Position numbers and translations under genes: made by a program | The notes under the pieces: generated by a model | What the model saw: the letters and a program-made list of their open reading frames with translations, nothing else | Databases searched by the model: none | What the model was told of the DNA's origin: nothing | Part shown: positions 1-8,899 of the stretch, in pieces | How positions within the stretch are numbered: the first letter of the stretch is position 1 | Layout of the letters: each line of letters starts with the position of its first letter | Source: Bacteroidales bacterium | GTDB lineage: Bacteria > Bacteroidota > Bacteroidia > Bacteroidales > P3 | Reading direction: 5' to 3' | NCBI GenBank assembly: GCA_017480785.1 | Contig: JAFURZ010000016.1 | Location: forward strand, 1-64,000 | Length of the DNA: 64,000 nucleotides

Positions 1-922
<922 letters not shown>

Positions 923-940
923 AAGAATTGCTTGCGGAAA

Positions 941-972
941 TCGAAAATTGAAAGCTGAAAATTGAAAATTCA
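941..972. repeat. Family C repeat (AAAATTGAA type) in the rRNA leader
   Basis: Direct iterations of GAAAATTGAAA lie only 19 bases upstream of the 16S 5' end. The same unit occurs at 21106-21212 and 56623-56657. It is transcribed as part of the rRNA leader if the promoter at 1141-1171 is used. Confidence 0.7.
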
Positions 973-1140
973 TAGCTTCCGCTTTCCTCTTCCCTTTACC
1001 TTTTGACTCGTCTTCGTGTCCTCCCTTTACCTTTTATAAAGGGATTGACACACGCTATCTCTTCCTTCTCATCCGTTTCAAATTACTCTCTCTTTCATCC
1101 CGAGGTTTTCAACACCTCGTTTTTTCGACGAAAGCGGATG

Positions 1141-1171
1141 CAAAGATACAACCTTTTTTCAAACTAGCAAA
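1141..1171 (-). promoter_or_regulatory. Bacteroidota-type promoter for the 16S operon
   Basis: On the minus strand the sequence reads TTTG, 19 bases, TATCTTTG, which matches the primary sigma consensus of Bacteroidota (TTTG at -33, TAnnTTTG at -7). It lies about 220 bases upstream of the 16S 5' end. Confidence 0.75.
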
Positions 1172-1393
1172 ATATTTTTTCAAAAAAAAACTTATTATAT
1201 AATCTATCACAATGTAAATCACCGCAATAAAAAAACAAACTTTTTTCCGGCGCAACCCCAGAAATGCGGCGCAAAAGGTCCCTCCGACGTCACGGAGGAG
1301 CACGAAAAAGCCTCCGCATGACCAAAAAAATCGAAAAAACAACGAAAAACGACATATCGCACTGCGATACAATAGGTTAAATAAGAAAAATAT

Positions 1394-1423
1394 CGGGGCG
1401 GGTCGCTTTTGCAACCCGCCCCG
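1394..1423 (-). terminator. Rho-independent terminator of the barrel gene
   Basis: A 10-bp GC stem (CGGGGCGGGT / ACCCGCCCCG) is followed on the minus strand by a T-rich tail (atatttttctt). It lies 22 bases after the stop of the gene at 1446-2198. Confidence 0.85.
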
Positions 1424-1445
1424 GTGTAGCCTTTAAACAATTACG

Positions 1446-2198
1446 TCAAAAATTAATACCAAAACGCAGGGCCACATTTGTTCCGGTAATCTTACCTCCC
1501 TTGAAATTCTGTGTACCAGACTGTGTCACGCCGTTGACCTCTCTTGTCTCTTCTCCGGTGGCTTTTGCTGTGCCGTGATTGTAGAAATCGATGCCAAGCG
1601 AATATTTCTTACCGAAAACCACGCCAGCGCCGACCTTGAACGCAAACGTTGTGGCGATGTCGTATCCCAACGTATTAATTTGTTCCTGTGTGGCCGTTGC
1701 CTGGTACAATTCAAAATCCGTGAGAATACGGACGTTTGCGCCGATTCCGCCTTCGCCATAAATGGCTATGTTGTCTTTCAGGTCGTATGTATAATTAAGA
1801 CCTACCAGAAGCGGTATTTGGAAATACACGGGCGTTGTGACACTGATTTCGCGGGTAGAACTCTCATTATCGTCCACAAAATCCTCAAAATAGTCGGAAA
1901 CGTCCGAATTTGTGGAATTAAAGAACACGTCTCCCGACACGATAATTCCGAGGCCACTGACACTTTTTACTCCGAACCGGGCCTGCACACCGGCAGTAAG
2001 GCCCATGCCTGCACCACCTTTCTTCGCGTTGTCTACCAGGCCGTAGCGAAGCACGTCATTGGAATAGTCGGCCATGACATCGGCATAGTCTGATGTGGGC
2101 ATTATTCCGCCAAATCGAAGCGAGATTGTGTTCTGGGCCTGTAATGCACCACAGCTCAGCAGCGTGAGCATCGCAATTGTGAATGTTGCTTTTTTCAT
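1446..2198 (-). CDS. Outer membrane beta-barrel protein (porin-like)
   Basis: A 250-residue protein with a clear signal peptide (MKKATFTIAMLTLLSCGALQ, then AQ) followed by alternating hydrophobic and polar strands and a C-terminal aromatic (FGINF), as is usual for an outer-membrane beta-barrel exported through BamA. I recognise the general OmpW/PorT-like fold class but no specific family. The start is set at the ATG before the signal peptide; the open frame extends upstream without a credible protein. It lies 34 bases downstream of the lipoprotein gene on the same strand, so the two probably share a transcript, and a strong terminator follows. Function is unknown; small barrels of this kind are often channels or assembly factors. 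Confidence 0.8.
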   Translation of the reverse strand: MKKATFTIAMLTLLSCGALQAQNTISLRFGGIMPTSDYADVMADYSNDVLRYGLVDNAKKGGAGMGLTAGVQARFGVKSVSGLGIIVSGDVFFNSTNSDVSDYFEDFVDDNESSTREISVTTPVYFQIPLLVGLNYTYDLKDNIAIYGEGGIGANVRILTDFELYQATATQEQINTLGYDIATTFAFKVGAGVVFGKKYSLGIDFYNHGTAKATGEETREVNGVTQSGTQNFKGGKITGTNVALRFGINF

Positions 2199-2232
2199 TG
2201 TTGAATATGTTTTAATAAATATAAAAAAAGTT

Positions 2233-3954
2233 TTATCTATTATTATGTATCCTATGAGAGAGATGGCGACCAAAGCGGTCGCGAATGCGGCTTGCTTGTG
2301 GCTTGCCACCCTTGGTGTCCGGTACATCCACCCTGTCGGAAGCCGAGGGGGTGCCCTTGGCGGAATACCAGGAGAAGTGGTAGCTACTCAATGTGCCGCT
2401 GAGGGTGTACTGCGTGCCGTAGCTGTTACCGTTGTTGTTGATGTAGTTCTCGAGATCGAATAGTTTCTCGCTCCAGGTGGCACTGATGGTGAGCGTATTG
2501 AGGTCGATGGCGGTGATGGTCTCCGAGAAGGATGATGGGATGGCATTATAGCGATAGTAGGTTCCTGCGGCAATGGTGTCGCCAGTGGCAAGGACTCGTG
2601 TGCTGCTGACGGTGAAGGTCTGGTTCGGGTCACGATATACCATATAGGAGCTATAATCGCTATACGTGTACGACCCCGTGAACGATTCCAGCCAACCATA
2701 GACCATGACGTCATTAGTTGGGTTTTGCAATCCCGCATCAGCAGAGTTTTTGTAGGCGTACACCGTCATATAACCGTCGCTGGTATGATCATAAAATCTC
2801 GTTGCATTGGCGTACCAACTGCTTCCGTTAAAGGTGATGCGGTAGGTGCCGGAGTTGCCGCCACCCCCGCCTGCGTTGCTGCTGAACTGTGCCACATAAC
2901 TGGCATTGCCGTTCACCGTGAGGGTGCGCGGGTTCTGCGTGCTGCCGTCGCTCCACTGTTGGAAATAGCCACCATTGCCTGCATCAGCGTAGATTACGGC
3001 CGTGCTTCCCGCGGCATATTCGCCGCCGCCGGTTGCATAGCCATAGCTGCTGTTGTTTTCGTCGACAGTCAGGGAATAGATAGTCGGCATCTGTTCCTTT
3101 GTACCGTCGGCATATTCGTAGTAAGTGGTGTATGTCTCTTGGCTGTAGTACGAACTATAGTCGTCGTTGTCGGTTCGCACACACTTCACGGGATAGTCAC
3201 CGTCGTAGGTATAGGCATAGGAGGTACTGTAGCTGTCGCCGTCAGAATCATTTCTATTCCACAAAATGACATTGTTTGCCGAAAGCATTTCAAAGTCACT
3301 TCTCATTAAGGCATACCATTCAGGCATCTCGGAGTAGGCCGACTTCTTGTTGTCATAGGTATAGTTTTCTCTATAGTCCAATGACCCATTACAATAGCAT
3401 TGCACCGTGACAATGTTGTCACCACCCCACACAAACTGATATCTGTAGCTGTAGCCTTCATTACTTAACGACATTACTTCCTGCAGGTGGCCGTCAGTCG
3501 AGTAGGTCATGGTCTTCCTGTACCATCCAGAGTAACTGCCATCAACATAGGTATTGTATATCTCTGTCAAATGCCCACCGCTATAGGTCAGATAATAGTT
3601 ATACTGGTAGCCGCCGTCACTATAACGGATTTCAGTAAGGTTGTCACCATCGTAGACATATTGCTCAGCATAAGACTCTTCTATCGGGTAGCCGTTTTCG
3701 TATCCTCCGGCAAAGACGTCTACCAACTGGTTGCCCGACCATACCATCCTATCCCACTCCAATGAGCCACTGGTGTGCTGAAGGCTATAATCCACATAAG
3801 TTTTTCTGTAGCTCACATGGTTTATCTTTACCAGCTTCTTCCCCGAGGCGCCGTTGCCTCCTTGGTACATTCCGCCCCTTTCCTTTTCGCACGAGGTCGC
3901 GAACAGTACCACAACCACCATCATTGCCGTCATGATAGGTAATCTTACTTTCAT
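2233..3954 (-). CDS. Lipoprotein with YD-like strand repeats and an InlB-type repeat
   Basis: A 573-residue lipoprotein. The signal ends in FATSCEK, so Cys about 20 is the lipidated residue. Residues about 60-290 are Tyr/Gly/Asp-rich strands of the form YxYDGDNLTEIxY, similar to RHS/YD-like beta-structures. A segment near 330-375 (GGGEYAAGSTAVIYADAGNG) resembles the divergent InlB B-repeat / bacterial repeat domain, followed by a Gly linker and a C-terminal beta domain. The last 40 residues turn basic and low in strand character and overlap a small palindrome (2268-2284), so the native end may have been altered. The start is the ATG before the lipoprotein signal. It probably forms an operon with the barrel gene at 1446-2198. 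Likely surface or periplasmic; no enzyme motif is seen. Confidence 0.75.
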   Translation of the reverse strand: MKVRLPIMTAMMVVVVLFATSCEKERGGMYQGGNGASGKKLVKINHVSYRKTYVDYSLQHTSGSLEWDRMVWSGNQLVDVFAGGYENGYPIEESYAEQYVYDGDNLTEIRYSDGGYQYNYYLTYSGGHLTEIYNTYVDGSYSGWYRKTMTYSTDGHLQEVMSLSNEGYSYRYQFVWGGDNIVTVQCYCNGSLDYRENYTYDNKKSAYSEMPEWYALMRSDFEMLSANNVILWNRNDSDGDSYSTSYAYTYDGDYPVKCVRTDNDDYSSYYSQETYTTYYEYADGTKEQMPTIYSLTVDENNSSYGYATGGGEYAAGSTAVIYADAGNGGYFQQWSDGSTQNPRTLTVNGNASYVAQFSSNAGGGGGNSGTYRITFNGSSWYANATRFYDHTSDGYMTVYAYKNSADAGLQNPTNDVMVYGWLESFTGSYTYSDYSSYMVYRDPNQTFTVSSTRVLATGDTIAAGTYYRYNAIPSSFSETITAIDLNTLTISATWSEKLFDLENYINNNGNSYGTQYTLSGTLSSYHFSWYSAKGTPSASDRVDVPDTKGGKPQASRIRDRFGRHLSHRIHNNR

Positions 3955-4271
3955 TGTCAAGAACCCTGATACGTGTCGGGCGCAACTGTTGTTTTCCGAC
4001 CCTCCAACGGAACAAAAACATAGCAAAAAGAAAAGGCATGAGGTTATGTGCTCATGTCCGTCTTCTTATCAGGTATCGCCAAACACCTATGTGGGTACGG
4101 GGTCGTGGGGAACATATCTCACGCCTGACGGATATGCCATAGGAACAGCATACACAATCAAGCGAAAGCATTAAATGCTCTGTCCACCCACTGAACTTTG
4201 GCGAAATTCGATAAGAAGGGACTATATTGCAATGCTTTTCTTGCATACGCTTTCGCTCTCGAAAGCGAGTG

Positions 4272-4302
4272 CAAAGATACGAACAAAAAACGGACTGGCA
4301 AA
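4272..4302 (-). promoter_or_regulatory. Promoter for the lipoprotein / barrel operon
   Basis: On the minus strand: TTTG, 19 bases, TATCTTTG, an exact match to the Bacteroidota consensus. The spacer contains the T-run of the upstream gene's terminator. Confidence 0.75.
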
Positions 4303-4321
4303 ATATTTTTTTACCAGTCCG
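4285..4321 (-). terminator. Terminator overlapping the next promoter
   Basis: On the minus strand the stem CGGACTGG / CCAGTCCG with an A/T-rich loop is followed by TTTTTT. It follows the coiled-coil gene (stop at 4366). The T-run and one stem arm fall between the -33 and -7 boxes of the promoter at 4272-4302. Confidence 0.75.
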
Positions 4322-4365
4322 GAAATGAAGGCCCCGGGGAGGTTCCGGCGTCACGGCTTAATACT

Positions 4366-6171
4366 CTATAGTCCAATAACCAACTTGATATTCTCTATGT
4401 TGCTCTCCTTCTTGAGTTTCGAGTCGCTGTCGGCGGCCGTACTGGAACGCTGTGTGTCGATGAAAGCCTCCTGCATTTCAAGGATATAGTCGCACTGGCG
4501 GTCGTAGCGGCGGAGGTCCTCGGTATTGGTAATCTCGTCAACGCCCTGGTAGGCCTTGAGCATGCGGCTGTAGGCCTTGCGTATGTTGGAATACGGGATG
4601 TCCTTGTCCTTAATCTTGCGGTCGTTGGCGTTGATGCGCTCAAGCTTGTGCAGGGTGGTGAGGCCCAGCTGCTGCATCTCGATGTAGTTGCGCAGAATCT
4701 CGATGAAGCTGCGTCCGCGCTCGACGGTGGCGAAGGAGGGCCGCAGGTCGGTCTGCTTGCGGAGGAGCTTGTATCCGTTGGTGAGGATGCGGTCGGTCTT
4801 CTTGCCTGCCAGGAGGCTGTCGTCGTTGACGACGATGGCCTGCCGGAACTCAATCACGTCGAGATAGCACTGCTGGACGGCGGTCACCTCGGCCAGCTGG
4901 TTGTCGTAGACGACGGCCCCGTCGGGGTCGCGGAAGCCGGGCATGGGCTTGAGCGAGGGCATCGCGTCGCGATAGGCGGACACCACATCGGAGAACTCCT
5001 TGTGGCTGAGGATGGTGTCGGCTCGGTGGGAGATATCCTCCATCACGGGGTAGAAGTCGAGGTAGAGCTGCTGGGCGGCGATGAAGTCCTCCAGGTAGCG
5101 GATGAAGAGGAGGCTCTCGGCATCGGTAGTGAACGTCGGGAGCTGGTTGACGCCCTTGAGCACCTCCTTGTAGGCGTTGGCATTGTCGCGATACTTCTTG
5201 CCGTAGAGCGACGTGATGGCGTCGGTCCCCTGCGCGATGGTGGCGCGCAGCTCGAGGGTGTGCAGGTAGCGCTGCTGCACGTTGATGATGGTGCGGAGGC
5301 GGACGATGTAGTCCTCATACTCCTTGATGTCGGCGAACGAGATGGGCACCTTGGTGTGCTTGAACACCTTGGAGTAGCTGCGATAGACGTCGCCGTTCTC
5401 TTTCTCGCAACGCACCTTGAGCACGTTCTTGAAGTTGTCAATCTGGTTGGGCAGCGAGTTGTTGCCCAGCACGTTCTCCAGCAGGTCGTTCTGGAAGGAG
5501 TTGAGCTGGTCCAGACGGGCGATGCTCTCGTCGGTGGCGTTGCCTTCGGAGAGGTCGTACTTGTTGTAGACCATCAGGTAACTGTAGTAGAGGTCCTTGA
5601 GGTCTTTGAGTCGGTTCTTGTCGGTCACGCCCACGGCGTCGCAGGCCGTCTTGATGGCGCGGTCGTGCACGCCGATGCTGCCGCGCAGGTCGTCGGCAAT
5701 GCGGTTGCGTTCCTCCTGCTGGCGTCGGGCCTCCTCCTCGGCGCGGCGGCGGGCGGCTTCGCGCTCGGCCTCGATGCGCTGTTGCTCCAGGCGGCTGTAT
5801 TTGATACTCATACGCCCCATCATGTCGGCCAGGTTGCGCAGGCGGTACTCATAGATGGGGTAGTCGGCCAGGATGGTGTTGGAGTCGAGCCAGATGAGGC
5901 TGTCGCGGAACTGGTAGTCGTGCTCTATCGAGGCCAGCGCCTTCTGGGCGCGCGTCCTGATGGTGACACAGAGGTTGGTCAGCTCCACATAGTTCTGCGG
6001 CTGCTCGTCCAGGTAGCGTACCATGGCGGCGGTGTCGTTGACCCATGCCGTGTCGAGGCCGTAGTTGCCCATCAGCTCGGCGACGCTGAGCACCGTGGGG
6101 GTCGTGGCCGGCACCTGCGCCGCTGCCGTCAGGGGCAGCACCATCATCAGTGCGAGGAGGTATTTCTTCAT
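4366..6171 (-). CDS. Secreted coiled-coil protein of unknown function
   Basis: A 601-residue protein with a signal peptide (about residues 1-18, ending AAAQ). Residues about 125-165 are a highly charged Arg/Glu/Ala helix (EREAARRRAEEEARRQQEER) typical of a coiled coil, and the rest is predicted mostly helical with repeated modules containing L(R)xYIExQQLxL-like stretches at roughly 100-residue spacing (near 285, 355, 430, 500 and 560). No catalytic motif was recognised. It starts 28 bases after the purF-like gene on the same strand, so co-transcription is likely although no shared function is apparent. A terminator follows. Probably periplasmic. Confidence 0.75.
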   Translation of the reverse strand: MKKYLLALMMVLPLTAAAQVPATTPTVLSVAELMGNYGLDTAWVNDTAAMVRYLDEQPQNYVELTNLCVTIRTRAQKALASIEHDYQFRDSLIWLDSNTILADYPIYEYRLRNLADMMGRMSIKYSRLEQQRIEAEREAARRRAEEEARRQQEERNRIADDLRGSIGVHDRAIKTACDAVGVTDKNRLKDLKDLYYSYLMVYNKYDLSEGNATDESIARLDQLNSFQNDLLENVLGNNSLPNQIDNFKNVLKVRCEKENGDVYRSYSKVFKHTKVPISFADIKEYEDYIVRLRTIINVQQRYLHTLELRATIAQGTDAITSLYGKKYRDNANAYKEVLKGVNQLPTFTTDAESLLFIRYLEDFIAAQQLYLDFYPVMEDISHRADTILSHKEFSDVVSAYRDAMPSLKPMPGFRDPDGAVVYDNQLAEVTAVQQCYLDVIEFRQAIVVNDDSLLAGKKTDRILTNGYKLLRKQTDLRPSFATVERGRSFIEILRNYIEMQQLGLTTLHKLERINANDRKIKDKDIPYSNIRKAYSRMLKAYQGVDEITNTEDLRRYDRQCDYILEMQEAFIDTQRSSTAADSDSKLKKESNIENIKLVIGL

Positions 6172-6199
6172 CTTCCGTTTGTTATGTGTTTCCTAAATC

Positions 6200-7624
6200 T
6201 TAGTCACCATACGACGAAGCATCGAAGCAGTGGGTGCAGAAGCGCTCCTTGGGCAGGCCGATGGCCTCGCTGATGTCGTCGATGGTGTTGAACTTGAGCG
6301 TGTCGACGCCCACATGCTGGCGTATGACCTCGACCATGCGGCCGTACTCGGGCGAGGTGTGGTCGTGGTAGCGGCGCAGCCGGTCGGGGACGAGGCTGGC
6401 GGCGGGCGTGCCTTCCAGTTCCTCGATGACGCGGCGCGTGATGAGCTCGCGGTCGGTCTTGCTCTCGCTGAAGTTGAGGAACGTGCACCCGTGGACCAGC
6501 GGCGGGCAGCTGATGCGCACGTGGACGCTCTTGGCGCCGTAGTCGTAGAGCATCTTCACATTGTCGCGCAGCTGGGTGCCGCGGACGATGGAGTCGTCGC
6601 AGAACACCACATCCTTGCCCTGCAGCACCGCCCGGCTGGGGATGAGCTTCATCTTGGCCACCAGGTTGCGGTCGGTCTGGCTGACGGGCATGAACGAGCG
6701 GCTCCAGGTGGGGGTGTACTTGAGCAGTCCGCGCTTGTAGGGAATCTGGCGCCCGTTGGAGTAGCCCAGGGCCATGCCGATGCCGCTGTCGGGGATGGGG
6801 CTCACGAAGTCGGCCTGCACATCGTCGCGCTGCCCCATCAGGCGACCCAGGTTGTAGCGCACCTCCTCGGTGTTGATGCCCTCGTACTCGGTGCAGGGGT
6901 AGCCGTAGTAAATCCACAGGAAGGAGCAAATCTGGTTGCGCTCCTCGGCGGGCCGCAGCACCTTGATGCCGCCGTCGACGGTGACCTTGACCACCTCGCC
7001 GGGACCCACGAAGCGGCAGGTCTCGTAGCCGAGGTTGACATAGGAGTGGCTTTCGCTGGCCACGGCATAGTCGTTGCCGCGGCGGCCGATGACGATGGGG
7101 GTGCGGCCGTAGCGGTCGCGGGCGGCGATGATGCCGTCGGGCGTGAGGATGAGCATGGTGCAGCTACCCTTCACGTTGTTGTAGACATTCTCGATGCCGT
7201 CCACAAAGTCCTTGCCCTGCGAGATGAGCAGCGCCACCAGCTCGGTGGGGTTGGTGCGGCCGATGGAGAGGTCGGTGAACTGCTGGTGCTTGGCCAGACA
7301 GTCGGCCTCAAGCTCGGCCACATTGTTGATTTTCGACACCGTGGCGATAGCGAAGCGCCCGAGGTGCGAGTTGACCATTACCGGCTGCGCCTCGGTGTCG
7401 CTGATGACGCCGATACCCACATTGCCCGTCATCTCGCCCAGGTCCTTCGAGAACTTGGGGCGGAAGTGCGAGTTCTGGATATTGTGGATGTTCTGGTGGG
7501 CTTGCATACCGTCGAAGGTAGCCATGCCGGCACGCTTGGTGCCCAAATGCGAATGATAATCCGTTCCGTAGAACAAATCGGTGATACAGGGACGTTCGGA
7601 GACCACTCCAAAGAAACCGCTCAT
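6200..7624 (-). CDS. Amidophosphoribosyltransferase-like protein lacking the N-terminal Cys
   Basis: A 474-residue PurF-type protein. It has an N-terminal class II glutamine amidotransferase fold (residues about 1-220, with GTKRAGMATFDG, DRYGRTPIVIGRR and ASESHSY) and a C-terminal phosphoribosyltransferase domain with the PRPP loop VVFCDDSIVRGTQLRDNV near 345-362. PurF makes phosphoribosylamine from PRPP and glutamine. Here the expected start MCGI is MSGF: the Cys nucleophile of the glutaminase site aligns with Ser2. The protein may therefore use ammonia, use Ser in an atypical way, or do something else. The C-terminus has a CTHCFD motif. I recall similar extra PurF-like proteins in Bacteroides, so it is probably a paralogue rather than the main PurF. 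The start at 7624 is the only reasonable one. Confidence 0.85.
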   Translation of the reverse strand: MSGFFGVVSERPCITDLFYGTDYHSHLGTKRAGMATFDGMQAHQNIHNIQNSHFRPKFSKDLGEMTGNVGIGVISDTEAQPVMVNSHLGRFAIATVSKINNVAELEADCLAKHQQFTDLSIGRTNPTELVALLISQGKDFVDGIENVYNNVKGSCTMLILTPDGIIAARDRYGRTPIVIGRRGNDYAVASESHSYVNLGYETCRFVGPGEVVKVTVDGGIKVLRPAEERNQICSFLWIYYGYPCTEYEGINTEEVRYNLGRLMGQRDDVQADFVSPIPDSGIGMALGYSNGRQIPYKRGLLKYTPTWSRSFMPVSQTDRNLVAKMKLIPSRAVLQGKDVVFCDDSIVRGTQLRDNVKMLYDYGAKSVHVRISCPPLVHGCTFLNFSESKTDRELITRRVIEELEGTPAASLVPDRLRRYHDHTSPEYGRMVEVIRQHVGVDTLKFNTIDDISEAIGLPKERFCTHCFDASSYGD

Positions 7625-8005
7625 ACTGTTGTAATTTTAAATGATGAATATTATATTGGTTTTTAAAATCTTACCGCGATAGTCACACTGATAAATAAAG
7701 CGCAAATTTACATAAAAATTTTTGATTTAAGCATAGATGCATGAAAAAAAATATTAAAACACGAATGCCCACGAATTTACCATTAATGATTATCCGCAAT
7801 TCACCGAAAACCCTGAAAGGACGGCAATCGACAGCCGTGGGCGGGCGGTTGCAACGGGCTGGAAACAAGGGTCTCGCAAGGTCAACTCTTACCTAACTCT
7901 TTATGAACTCCTGATGCACGCTTGATGAAAATTTTCGGCGGTAGGCAATAATCAGGAGAAAGTGACGTTAGAGTAGGTGGATTATGAATTGAAAAAAGCA
8001 GGAAT
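7625..8005. other. Divergent intergenic region
   Basis: This AT-rich gap of 381 bases lies between the divergent purF-like and DUF6266 genes. A TAAATTTG box on the minus strand (7703-7710) is a likely -7 element for the purF-like gene; its -33 box is unclear. I see no gene and no recognised riboswitch. Confidence 0.5.
7703..7710 (-). promoter_or_regulatory. Candidate -7 box for the purF-like gene
   Basis: TAAATTTG on the minus strand fits TAnnTTTG, about 80 bases upstream of the start. No TTTG at -33 was found, so this is weak. Confidence 0.4.
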
Positions 8006-8839
8006 ATGGCTAAGATTGTACAAGGAATTACGGGCGGATTCAGCGGTTCGGTGGGTCCGGTGGTGGGCTACCAGTGGCGTGGCCGGTGGTGCATGCGGAG
8101 CAATCCGCGGATGGTGCGCAATCCGCGCACGGAGCGCCAGCAGGCGCACCGCATGATGTTCAAGGAGGAGGTGCAGCTGGCGTCGCGGCTGAACTGGGTG
8201 CTGCGCGAGACGTTCGACGAGCTGTCGCTGGCCGAGGGGCTGACGCCGTGCAACTACTTCATACGCGAGAACCAGCATGCCTTCGCGTGGAGCGAGGAGC
8301 AGCTGGCGGTCGACTGGGGCGCGCTGCGCCTCTCGACGGGGCCGGTGGCACCGGTGGCCTTCGGTGTGCCCGAGGTGACGGAGGAGACGGTGCTGACGAT
8401 AGCATTCGAAAAGAACCCGCTGCACGTGAGGGCGGACGCGCACGACAAGGTGTATCTGTATGTCTACTGCCCTGAGGTACAGAACGGTTACCTGGCGGCG
8501 CCGGTGTATCGCCACACGCAGAAAGTGAGCGTGGTGCTGCCGCAGATGTATGCCGGCAAGGAGGTGCACCTGTGGGGCCTGGTGCAGGACCAGCAGGGGC
8601 GGTGGTCGGAGAGTGTATATATTGGGTATGGAAGTCTCACCCCCGAAAGCCTCGACAGCCCGGACAGCCCGGACAGCCTCACAAGCCTCACCCCCAGCCC
8701 CTCTCCGATTGGAGAGGGGAGTGAATACCTCAGCCTCAACAATATCTCCCCCAATGGCCTCACCCCCAGCTCTTCGGGGAGCCACTCCCCCAGCCCATCG
8801 CCGAGTGGAGAGGGGGGATTGGAGGAGGTGCCGTTGTGA
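8006..8839 (+). CDS. DUF6266 family protein with a repeat-derived C-terminal tail
   Basis: A 277-residue protein. Its start, MAKIVQGITGGFSGSVGPVV, followed by a YQWRGRWCMRS-type segment and NPRTERQQAHRMMF, is what I recall of DUF6266, a Bacteroidota family of unknown function. The family part ends near residue 210. The last 65 residues are composed of a short SPDSPDS iteration and two copies of the family A palindromic repeat (LTPSPSPIGEG and a degenerate copy), so the native stop was probably lost or pushed downstream. No signal peptide is seen. It is the first gene of a plus-strand run; TamB follows after 60 bases. No function is inferred. Confidence 0.75.
   Translation: MAKIVQGITGGFSGSVGPVVGYQWRGRWCMRSNPRMVRNPRTERQQAHRMMFKEEVQLASRLNWVLRETFDELSLAEGLTPCNYFIRENQHAFAWSEEQLAVDWGALRLSTGPVAPVAFGVPEVTEETVLTIAFEKNPLHVRADAHDKVYLYVYCPEVQNGYLAAPVYRHTQKVSVVLPQMYAGKEVHLWGLVQDQQGRWSESVYIGYGSLTPESLDSPDSPDSLTSLTPSPSPIGEGSEYLSLNNISPNGLTPSSSGSHSPSPSPSGEGGLEEVPL
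8685..8721. repeat. Family A palindromic repeat (copy 1)
   Basis: Sequence CCTCACCCCC followed by the palindrome CCCCTCTCC-GATT-GGAGAGGGG. It is read in frame as LTPSPSPIGEG in the tail of the DUF6266 gene. Confidence 0.85.
8757..8817. repeat. Family A palindromic repeat, degenerate (copy 2)
   Basis: A diverged, interrupted version of the same unit (CCTCACCCCCAGC ... GAGTGGAGAGGGG), also read in frame in the DUF6266 tail. Confidence 0.6.
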
Positions 8840-8899
8840 CGGGATTTTATTTTCTTCCCTAAATAATAAAATAGGTTTTGCGGCGTTTATGAGGTTGCG

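Larger units (their letters stand above)
923..1445. other. rRNA leader and intergenic region
   Basis: No credible gene lies here. Reading leftward it holds the terminator of the barrel gene (1394-1423), the rRNA promoter (1141-1171), a small hairpin near 1101-1119 and a leader of about 210 bases that includes a family C repeat (941-972). The short frames here have no codon character and overlap the regulatory elements. Confidence 0.7.
3955..4365. other. Intergenic region upstream of the lipoprotein gene
   Basis: This 411-base gap between two minus-strand genes holds an overlapping terminator/promoter unit at 4272-4322, then about 300 bases of leader. I see no credible small gene. The leader is long for a Bacteroidota gene and could carry regulation, but no known riboswitch was recognised. 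Confidence 0.5.

Noticed and set aside
4052-4354. 100-codon minus-strand frame upstream of the lipoprotein gene
   Set aside because: Overlaps the terminator and promoter and has random composition.
4648-6273. Long plus-strand frame of 541 codons opposite the coiled-coil gene
   Set aside because: Antisense shadow in GC-rich DNA; the product is rich in Val, Leu, Gly, His and Asp with no domain, while the minus frame has a signal peptide and coiled coil.
6230-7666. 478-codon plus-strand frame opposite the purF-like gene
   Set aside because: Shadow; the minus frame has clear PurF motifs.
7625-8005. Purine riboswitch upstream of the purF-like gene
   Set aside because: No recognisable purine-riboswitch core or paired loops in the gap.
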